Positions 8,563 to 15,628 of a stretch of 38,801 nt of DNA are shown one piece after another. Made by a program: the position numbers and the translations under genes. Each line of letters opens with the position of its first letter. Within the stretch, counting starts at the first letter, position 1. Origin of the DNA: Balneolaceae bacterium UBA1514 (lineage in GTDB: Bacteria; Bacteroidota; Rhodothermia; Balneolales; Balneolaceae); assembly GCA_002323515.1 (NCBI GenBank), contig DCQQ01000042.1:32034-70834 (forward strand), in the 5' to 3' direction. Below the pieces are notes generated by a model. That model did not search any database. It had not been told where the DNA came from and saw only the letters and a list, made by a program, of their open reading frames with translations.

Positions 8563-9201
8563 ACTATGAAACACCTAAATACAGACCACCTAGCTCAACT
8601 ACCTAGCCGGAAAAAAGCCCATCTTATTAATAGCGTGGTAGGGTATAAATCTATCCATCTCATCGGTACCCATTCCGAAGACTGGAGCAACCTGTGTATC
8701 ATCTCCACTCTTACGCATTTAGGTAGCAATCCTGCGCTCTTAGGTTTTGTACTACGCCCAACTACCGTACCCCGACACACCTACGATATAGTACAAAAAA
8801 ATCCTTATTTCACAGTAAATAATGTTACCGAAGGTCTACTTGAGGGCGGGCATCAATCCTCGGCTAGTTATGACGAACAGATAAATGAATTCAAGGAAGT
8901 CGGCTTAAAAGAAGAGTGGAAAAATGATTTTAAAGCACCTTATGTACAAGATAGTCCGATTCAACTTGGCTGTAAATGGATTCGTGAGTTGCCAATTATC
9001 GAAAATGGTTGTCGCTTTTTAATTGGTCAAATAGAAGAAATCTACATTCAGGATACGCTTATAGGCGAAGATTCCGACGGATTTCTATCACTGGAAGCTG
9101 CGGGTTTAATCTGTGGTTCCGGTATGGATGGGTATTATCGTCCTAATTTTTTGCATCGCCGAAACTATGCCCAACCCAATGTCCCTCCCCATACAATATA
9201 A
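8563..9201 (+). CDS. Flavin reductase-like (FMN-binding split barrel) family protein
   Basis: The protein has about 212 residues from the ATG at 8563 (MKHLNTDHLAQLPSRKKAHL); the ATG at 8545 is disfavoured by the promoter position. The segments NLCIISTLTHLGSNPALLGFVLRP and VPRHTYDIVQKNPYFTVN match the flavin reductase-like domain. In that family, Ser/Thr residues in the first segment contact FMN and the second segment follows the binding loop. Such proteins bind FMN and act as NAD(P)H:flavin oxidoreductases or stand-alone flavoproteins of unknown substrate. The gene is monocistronic and divergent from gcvT. The substrate is not deducible. Confidence 0.82.
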   Translation, partial: TMKHLNTDHLAQLPSRKKAHLINSVVGYKSIHLIGTHSEDWSNLCIISTLTHLGSNPALLGFVLRPTTVPRHTYDIVQKNPYFTVNNVTEGLLEGGHQSSASYDEQINEFKEVGLKEEWKNDFKAPYVQDSPIQLGCKWIRELPIIENGCRFLIGQIEEIYIQDTLIGEDSDGFLSLEAAGLICGSGMDGYYRPNFLHRRNYAQPNVPPHTI

Positions 9202-9377
9202 TCCCCATTACACAGCCCCTTAATACTTCCCCTTGGCAGAGCCACTGCCGTTTCATGAACCAATATCTCGGAACGCTGTCCTAAGGATTTCTGCAACCAA
9301 GTCAGAAGTTGTGTATTTTGTTACAATCTTAATTTGTCTACGTACACAATTCAACACCCAAGAAATAAAACTGTAGT

Positions 9378-10505
9378 ATGGCCATTCAAAAAGAACAAAT
9401 AAAAACCGCGCTGGCGCATGTTCTTCATCCCGAAAAAAAAGTAGATATCGTATCCTTAAATATGATTCAAGATATTATTGTTCAGGATAAATACGTCTCG
9501 TTTACCCTTGAAATGCCCGCTCAAAACGACCATCTTGCTCAAGGATTGTCTCAGGGTTGCGAAGGTGCCATACACAAATTCATCGATCGAGATGCAGTGG
9601 TCGATATACAGATTGGAATAAATGTATCCCAACAAAGGCAAACCCCGCCACCTGCGCCAGAGCTCACTGCCTCACCACTATCCGGAGTCAAAAATATTAT
9701 TGCTGTGGCATCTGGAAAAGGGGGCGTCGGTAAATCAACGGTAGCCGTCAACTTAGCCGCTGCCTTAGCCAGAAATGGCGCCAAAGTTGGTCTCATGGAC
9801 GCTGACATATATGGTCCTAGTATACCAACCATGTTCGATTTATTCGAGCGGCCCAATATCACCATCCAAAAAAAATTAATCCCTTTAGAAAAATATGGCA
9901 TCAAATTAGTATCCATGGGATTTCTGGTTGATGTAAACCAGGCCATGGTATGGAGAGGTCCTATGGTGACCAGCGCTATTAAGCAGTTCATGAATGACGT
10001 TGAATGGGGCGAACTAGATTTTATGATTTTAGACTTACCTCCCGGAACAGGAGATATACAATTAACCATCGTACAGTCCGTACCGTTATCGGGCGCCGTA
10101 ATTGTTTCCACCCCTCAAAATGTGGCTCTGGATGATGTACGAAAAGGGGTGGCTATGTTTCACAAAGTGAATGTTCCTGTGTTAGGAGTCATCGAAAATA
10201 TGGCTTATTTTATCCCGCCTGATGCGCCTGAAAAGAAATACTATATCTTTGGACAAGGAGGAGCGAGTCGCCTAGCCGACGAATTAGCTGTACCAGTACT
10301 GGGTGAAATACCCCTCGAGCAACCTATTCGCGAATCCGGCGATAATGGTAAACCCATTGTGTTAGCCGATCAAGAATCCGCAGCAGCGGCAAGCTTTTTA
10401 GCCTGTAGCGCCAATATGCAACAACAGCTTGCCATCCGTGCGGCGCAAATCCCAAAGGACCTTTCTATTTCCTTTACGGGAAAATCCCCATCTGCTCATA
10501 CATAA
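9378..10505 (+). CDS. mrp: Iron-sulfur cluster carrier ATPase Mrp/ApbC
   Basis: Mrp proteins are P-loop ATPases that carry Fe-S clusters to apo-enzymes. The N-terminal ~95 residues are a MIP18/DUF59-type domain. A deviant Walker A follows, SGKGGVGKST, with K114 and K119. Further family segments are DADIYGPSIPTMF, MVWRGPMVTSAIKQF and DLPPGTGDIQLT. The CxxC pair that bridges the cluster in proteobacterial Mrp is absent: the corresponding stretch reads NMAYFIPPDAPEKKYYIFG. Bacteroidota homologues commonly lack it too, so this looks like a lineage trait rather than damage. The 3' end overlaps the convergent glutamate dehydrogenase gene by 32 bp. Confidence 0.93.
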   Translation: MAIQKEQIKTALAHVLHPEKKVDIVSLNMIQDIIVQDKYVSFTLEMPAQNDHLAQGLSQGCEGAIHKFIDRDAVVDIQIGINVSQQRQTPPPAPELTASPLSGVKNIIAVASGKGGVGKSTVAVNLAAALARNGAKVGLMDADIYGPSIPTMFDLFERPNITIQKKLIPLEKYGIKLVSMGFLVDVNQAMVWRGPMVTSAIKQFMNDVEWGELDFMILDLPPGTGDIQLTIVQSVPLSGAVIVSTPQNVALDDVRKGVAMFHKVNVPVLGVIENMAYFIPPDAPEKKYYIFGQGGASRLADELAVPVLGEIPLEQPIRESGDNGKPIVLADQESAAAASFLACSANMQQQLAIRAAQIPKDLSISFTGKSPSAHT

Positions 10506-11880
10506 TACCAATTTTATTAATCGCATTAACAAATGCAGCCATCCGAAGATCATCCAAGTTATGCTCCTCACGAATAGTAGTAATCTGCTCGTAAGCAGTT
10601 ATCATACTTTCCTCTAATCCAGAATCTACCAGGTCATACTCATCGGCTCCTCGGGTAAGAACCTTTCGTTCCACCTCCCCAAACGATTTACCTGCTAATT
10701 GTTCAATTTCTGAGACAATTCGCATTAAACTAGCCTCATCAAAACGCTTATTCAACCTTCCGTATCGTACGTGTTGAATATTTTTGAGCCATTCGAAATA
10801 CGAAACAATTACCCCGCCTGCATTCAGGTATGAATCTGGAATAATTAAGGCCCCTCGTTCTTTCAAGTACTCATGAGCATCTGCTGTAGTAGGACCATTA
10901 GCCGCCTCAGCAATAATCTTTGCCTTAATTTTTGGGGCATTTTCTATGGTTATTTGACTTTCAAGTGCGGCTGGAATAATGATATCACATTCTTGTTCAA
11001 AAATAACCCGCCTGCCCTTAAGTGTTATGGAGTTCCCAAATCCAATAATGCTGCCGGTTTCCTTACGATAGTCCATGAGTGCTTTCAAGTCCAAACCATT
11101 TGGATCATAAATTGTTCCTTCCATTTCAGCCACTCCTACCAATTTCGCTCCCGCCTCGGTCATATATAGTGCAGAATGATACCCTACATTACCCAATCCC
11201 TGCACCACAAAGGTTTTACTCTCAACACCGGTGCTCAAACCCAGTTTATCCATATCGGTTTTATGGTTACAAGCTTCGCGAATACCAAAATAAACCCCGC
11301 GCCCTGTGGCTTCCGTACGTCCGCGGATACCTCCTTGCTGTATTGGTTTACCAGTTACGCAGGCTTCGGCATTCAAATCGTCACTCATCTGCCTATAGGT
11401 GTCTAAAATCCACCCCATCTCACGGGCTGACGTTCCATAATCGGGCGCAGGCACATCTACCGCCGGGCCAATAAACCCTTTTTTAATTAATTCGAAGGTA
11501 TAACGTCGAGTTATTTTTTCTAACTCTCTATCTGAATATTCGCGCGTACTAATTTTAACCCCCCCTTTAGCTCCGCCAAAAGGAACATCAACAATCGCGC
11601 ATTTATAGGTCATTAGCGCAGCCAAAGCCATAGTCTCATCCTCGTCCACCTTATGCGAGTACCGAATACCCCCCTTGGTAGGTATTTTATGATGGGAATG
11701 CTCTACTCGCCATCCCTCAATCACTTGAATGCTCCCATCGTCCCTTTTAATCGGAAAAACCACCTTATATACTGTATTACAGACCTTAATTTGATTCAAA
11801 ATACCCTTATCGAATCGCGTAAAAGGAGCGGCCTTATCAAAATTATGATTGACCTGCTCGTAAAACTTATAATGCTTCAT
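10474..11880 (-). CDS. gdhA: Glutamate dehydrogenase (Glu/Leu/Phe/Val dehydrogenase family)
   Basis: This enzyme interconverts glutamate with 2-oxoglutarate and ammonia. The 468-residue protein opens MKHYKFYEQVNHNFDKAA. It has the substrate-site sequences KIPTKGGIRY (K69), ALMTYKCAIVDVP (K93) and FGGAKGGVKI (K105), then the family segment VDVPAPDYGTSAREMGWI. The Rossmann domain includes FVVQGLGNVGYHSALYM, where GxGxxG suggests NAD(P) binding. The subfamily resembles long, probably NAD-linked enzymes, but cofactor preference cannot be settled by eye. It is a single gene converging on mrp, with a 0.5 kb non-coding stretch upstream. Confidence 0.92.
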   Translation of the reverse strand: MKHYKFYEQVNHNFDKAAPFTRFDKGILNQIKVCNTVYKVVFPIKRDDGSIQVIEGWRVEHSHHKIPTKGGIRYSHKVDEDETMALAALMTYKCAIVDVPFGGAKGGVKISTREYSDRELEKITRRYTFELIKKGFIGPAVDVPAPDYGTSAREMGWILDTYRQMSDDLNAEACVTGKPIQQGGIRGRTEATGRGVYFGIREACNHKTDMDKLGLSTGVESKTFVVQGLGNVGYHSALYMTEAGAKLVGVAEMEGTIYDPNGLDLKALMDYRKETGSIIGFGNSITLKGRRVIFEQECDIIIPAALESQITIENAPKIKAKIIAEAANGPTTADAHEYLKERGALIIPDSYLNAGGVIVSYFEWLKNIQHVRYGRLNKRFDEASLMRIVSEIEQLAGKSFGEVERKVLTRGADEYDLVDSGLEESMITAYEQITTIREEHNLDDLRMAAFVNAINKIGIMYEQMGIFP

Positions 11881-12398
11881 GTAGACAATTAACTTTTTGG
11901 GGGTTAATGGGTTTGGTTACCAAGCCATGCCGTTACTCTTACTATCATACGGTATAGTAGCCCTTTGAACTCAAACTTTTAATGGTCTAATGGTCGGGAG
12001 TTTCTGAGACATTTACAACAAAAAAGCGCTTTTCTCAGAAAAGGATTTTTGTCCCCTAATTGATTTTTTGGGATGCCTCCCCACCTTATTCCTTTCTTCG
12101 GGCTATGTCAAACCCATAACTATAATAAGCCTGATATTTTTTATACAACACTATTTCTACCTCACTATCCTAGACTAATTTTAGAGCTAAGTGTTACTCA
12201 AGCAATCGGTTTATTTTCGAAGCGTTTTATTTGTCTAAGCTCTGATTGAATTGCTAACTTTTCCATTTTATGTACTTAATGATAATCGATTATTTCAACT
12301 TTTATTGATTTGATGCTTTAGCTATATACTAAATAACCCCAAGCCTTTTCACCATGAACCCGTCGGAGACATTACAAATATCTTATTCTGTGCTTTAA
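11881..12398. other. Non-coding stretch with competing hairpins (12001-12043)
   Basis: This 518 bp stretch separates the gdhA start from the dipeptidase remnant and holds no credible reading frame. Its clearest structure is a perfect 9-bp inverted repeat, TTTCTGAGA at 12001-12009 and TCTCAGAAA at 12033-12041. Inside and overlapping the right arm is a second stem, CTTTTC/GAAAAG at 12029-12034 and 12038-12043. On the minus strand this second stem is followed by a T-rich run. The two helices cannot form together. It could be a leader for gdhA or a remnant. I see no strong promoter. The missing 5' part of the dipeptidase gene is not recognisable here. Confidence 0.4.
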
Positions 12399-13373
12399 AA
12401 ATTACCATTAAGAATAAGAAATCTAGTCGATGAGTATGCGCCCGATCGTATCGAGCTAGCCGTAAACGCTGAACAGATACAGGAGATCCAAGCTCGCGGA
12501 AAAAAAGTTGCTATGATTGGGGTTGAAAATGCCTATCCCATTGGAACTTATCATTCTCGCGTAAAAGAATTTCACGAAAGGGGAGCGAGGTATATGTCCT
12601 TATCACATAATGGCCATAGTCAATTTTGTGATTCCAATACTGGTGAACGAGACAATGTTTGGTTGTATAACGGCCTTAGTGATTTAGGAAAACAAGCCAT
12701 TGTCGAAATGAATAAATGGGGCATAATGATTGACTTATCTCATCCCTCTAAAGAATCCAACATGCAAACAAAGGCCCTATCAAAAGCCCCAGTTATTGCT
12801 TCACATTCTTCGGCAAGGACCGTAAATGACGTGAGTCGTAATTTAGACGATGAAGAGTTATTGGCTCTAAAAGAGAATGGTGGAGTTGTTCAAACAGTGG
12901 CCTTCCGTAGTTATGTTGATTCAGAAAAACATGCTCAATGGCAAGCCGCTTCAGATGAATTATTCGATGCCCGTACCTCTGCCTTAGGCTTTGAACGAAA
13001 AAGTTGGGCCTATATCCGGACAATGGAGGCAACTGATCGAGACCAATACATAACGCAATATCGTGCCCTTCAAGCCGAGTTTAGCGCAACGATATCAGAA
13101 AAGGGTCAATACGGGGCCGCTGTTTCAGATTTCATTGACCACCTTGATTACATGGTCAATTTAATTGGTATCAATCATGTGGGAACTAGCTCAGATTTTG
13201 ACGGAGGAGGAAGCGTTCATGGTTGGGATGATGCATCTGAAACCTTTTCAATAGCCTTAGTGTTAGTGAAGTGTGGCAAATGTGATGAGAAAATAACTAA
13301 ACTATGGGGAGTAAATCTTCTAAGAGTATTGGATAAGGTGGAAGCCGTCGCGGCGTCTATGCAAGGGAGCTGA
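12399..13373 (+). pseudogene. Membrane dipeptidase (peptidase M19) remnant, N-terminal part missing
   Basis: M19 enzymes are binuclear-zinc dipeptidases. The frame is open from 12399, after a TAA at 12396-12398. Recognisable homology begins near 12420 with NLVDEYAPDRIELAVNAEQI and continues through VAMIGVENAYPIG, FHERGARYMSLSHN, IMIDLSHPS, VIASHSSARTVNDVSRN, VGTSSDFDGG and LWGVNLLRVLDKVE. About the first 100 residues of the family are missing, including the N-terminal HxD zinc ligands. The homology begins before any start codon; the first in-frame ATG is at 12513. The later ligands are present (E in GVEN, H in ASHSS). This is best read as a 5'-deleted, non-functional gene. Confidence 0.8.
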
Positions 13374-13414
13374 GTCTTTTACCCATCGCTCGGAATACAG
13401 TACCCTAACAACCT

Positions 13415-14524
13415 ATGCAGATGAATCCCTCACAAGAGAAAAATAGTCCTGTAAGAAAAATTATTCATGTAGATATGGATGCATTTTATGCAGCCGTTGA
13501 ACAGCGTGATCATCCCGAATGGCGTGGTAAACCAGTGATTGTTGGAGGCCGGCCCAGTGGTCGGGGAGTAGTTTCTACCGCAAGTTATGAAGCCCGTGTA
13601 TTTGGAGTACATTCGGCTATGCCTGCTTCACAAGCTTACCGATTATGCCCGCATGGAATTTTTGTATCCGCTCGCTTCGACGCCTACAAAGAAGCATCCG
13701 CTATTATTCGCAATGTTTTTTATGAATATACCGACCTAGTTGAACCCTTGTCTCTGGACGAGGCTTATTTGGATGTAACCGAAAACCACACACAAAACCC
13801 ATCCGCTACTTTAATTGCTCGGGAGATAAAACAAAAGATCTACGAACGTACCAAGCTAACCGCGTCTGCCGGAGTTGGACCCAACAAATTTGTGGCTAAA
13901 GTTGCCTCAGACATGGATAAACCAGGTGGATTGACCGTCATTCCCCTCGAAACCATGGAACAATTCTTAGAGGAATTGGAGATTAAAAAGTTTTATGGAG
14001 TAGGGAAGGCCACCCTTCGAAAAATGCAGGGCCTTGGAATTCAATGCGGCGCTGACTTAAAAAAATGGGATCTAGTTGACCTAGTTCAAATTTTTGGTAA
14101 ATCAGGACATTACTATTACCGAATGGCAAGAGGGTTGGATACCCGGCCAGTTCAATCTCATCGTATACGGAAATCTTACGGAAAAGAACGCACATTTCGT
14201 GAGGATATTAGCGAAAGGGAATACATTTTACGGTTTACAGAAAGCCTTTCTGCCACAATTTCTGAGGGCATGCGTACTATTCCGGCTGCCGGTAAAACCA
14301 TCACCCTGAAATTGAGATACGATAATTTCGAAACCATTTCACGCAGCCTTAGCCTATCCCACCATACCAATGATGCTTCAGAAATTAGCCTGGTCACCCA
14401 AGAACTCCTAAAAGATACCGAATTTGGTGAACGGCCGGTTCGTTTACTTGGTATTAGCCTCTCCAACTTAGATATAAATGAGGAAGATCAGGCGCAACAA
14501 CTTCAGCTCTCCCTTGACAAATAA
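13415..14524 (+). CDS. dinB: DNA polymerase IV (Y-family translesion polymerase)
   Basis: DinB copies damaged DNA with low fidelity. The 369-residue protein has the palm motif HVDMDAFYAAVEQRD (D20, D22), the fingers segment VVSTASYEARVFGVHSAMP and the catalytic SLDEAYLDVT (D115, E116). The thumb carries VGPNKFVAKVASDMDKPGG and a helix-hairpin-helix region around YGVGKATLRKM. A little-finger domain follows. The last residues, AQQLQLSLDK, look like a beta-clamp binding peptide. Start codons at 13415 and 13421 are both possible. It follows the dipeptidase remnant by 41 bp and converges on the MscS gene with a 36 bp gap. No LexA-like box was seen. Confidence 0.96.
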   Translation: MQMNPSQEKNSPVRKIIHVDMDAFYAAVEQRDHPEWRGKPVIVGGRPSGRGVVSTASYEARVFGVHSAMPASQAYRLCPHGIFVSARFDAYKEASAIIRNVFYEYTDLVEPLSLDEAYLDVTENHTQNPSATLIAREIKQKIYERTKLTASAGVGPNKFVAKVASDMDKPGGLTVIPLETMEQFLEELEIKKFYGVGKATLRKMQGLGIQCGADLKKWDLVDLVQIFGKSGHYYYRMARGLDTRPVQSHRIRKSYGKERTFREDISEREYILRFTESLSATISEGMRTIPAAGKTITLKLRYDNFETISRSLSLSHHTNDASEISLVTQELLKDTEFGERPVRLLGISLSNLDINEEDQAQQLQLSLDK

Positions 14525-14560
14525 AACTCTCGAGCCCTCTAATACTACCCGCCTAGTAAC

Positions 14561-15604
14561 CTATTCCGAAAAAGGGTTTTTTCCCGTCTTTATGTGTATA
14601 TCACGTTGAGGGAAAGGAATTTCAATTCCACGCTCGTTAAACTTTCGTACGATGGCTTGGTTTAATTCATTTTGTACGATGTATCGGTTCTTTACATTTG
14701 GAACCCAGACGATGAGCTTCATATTCCAAGCAGAGTCTCCAAAAGAACGAAGATGAATATTATGTTTTCGCCTTTTCATTACCGAGGTACTTTCACTTGC
14801 CACTTCGTCAAGGGTTTGTAACACCAAATCTAAATCTGAGTCATAGGCCACACCTACACTAATAATCAATTTAAAGGTAGGATCTCCGTGGGAGTAGTTT
14901 ATTACATCTTTACTAACAAAATCTGAATTAGGTACAATAATGGAGATATTCTCCAAAGTTTTAACCTTGGTAGCTCGGATATTAATTTCTTCAATATCTC
15001 CCTCAATGCCGTTAACAACCACTCGATCACCCACACTGATAGGTCGCTCAAATAACACAATGAGCCCCGAAATAAAGTTAGAAGTAATGTTCTGAAGGCC
15101 AAAACCTATACCCACCGATAAGAAACCAAAGATCACGGCTAAACCCGTGAAATCCACCCCCAAGAACTGAAAAGAGATCAATATTCCAATTACCACAATA
15201 GAATATTGCGACATTCGGGCTAGAGTGTATTGTAAACCCTCGTCTTGAACAAATCGTGGCAGTATTCGATCACGCAAAATCTTTTTCAGATACGAAGCAC
15301 CCATTACAAACATCGTCAATAGTAGGATGAATACCACTAAAGACATTAAGGTAACAGAGGTGTTTGCCAAGGTGAAAAGGGGAATGTTTAATAAGCTTTT
15401 AAGCGAAACCAACCATTCCCACCAACCTTCTGAATTATTAATGGTCTCTAGAACTCCTTCCGTTACACTGTCCGCAGGGACAAACAAATCGACCAGTGGA
15501 AAGCTTACGCCTTCGCTGGCAGCCACACTATCGTAGCCAGCAACTAGCTGTGTGGATGCGGTGTATGAATCAGCCTGGCTCAGAATAAATGAATTACCGA
15601 ACAT
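14561..15604 (-). CDS. Small-conductance mechanosensitive ion channel (MscS family)
   Basis: MscS channels release solutes when membrane tension rises after osmotic downshift. The 347-residue protein has an N-terminal extension of about 80 residues without clear motifs. Three membrane helices follow, the last being the pore-lining GLAVIFGFLSVGIGFGLQNITSN. The cytoplasmic beta domain includes LFERPISVGDRVVVNGIEGDI and IIVPNSDFVSKDVINYS. The protein ends near IEIPFPQRDIHI, a typical MscS C-terminal signature. It starts 24 bp after glycogen phosphorylase on the same strand, so the two may share a transcript. Confidence 0.92.
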   Translation of the reverse strand: MFGNSFILSQADSYTASTQLVAGYDSVAASEGVSFPLVDLFVPADSVTEGVLETINNSEGWWEWLVSLKSLLNIPLFTLANTSVTLMSLVVFILLLTMFVMGASYLKKILRDRILPRFVQDEGLQYTLARMSQYSIVVIGILISFQFLGVDFTGLAVIFGFLSVGIGFGLQNITSNFISGLIVLFERPISVGDRVVVNGIEGDIEEINIRATKVKTLENISIIVPNSDFVSKDVINYSHGDPTFKLIISVGVAYDSDLDLVLQTLDEVASESTSVMKRRKHNIHLRSFGDSAWNMKLIVWVPNVKNRYIVQNELNQAIVRKFNERGIEIPFPQRDIHIKTGKNPFSE

Positions 15605-15628
15605 ACTCTACCCACCAAATTAGAGGGT

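Noticed and set aside
9551..10111. A long antisense open frame (186 codons) opposite mrp
   Set aside because: Its codons mirror the well-conserved Mrp P-loop region, its translation resembles no family I know, and it has no promoter or ribosome site; it is a shadow frame.
14568..14585. GGG-AAAAAA-CCC hairpin with a T-run at the end of the MscS gene
   Set aside because: It lies inside the last codons, the stem is only 3 GC pairs, and the loop is unpaired A; too weak to call a terminator.
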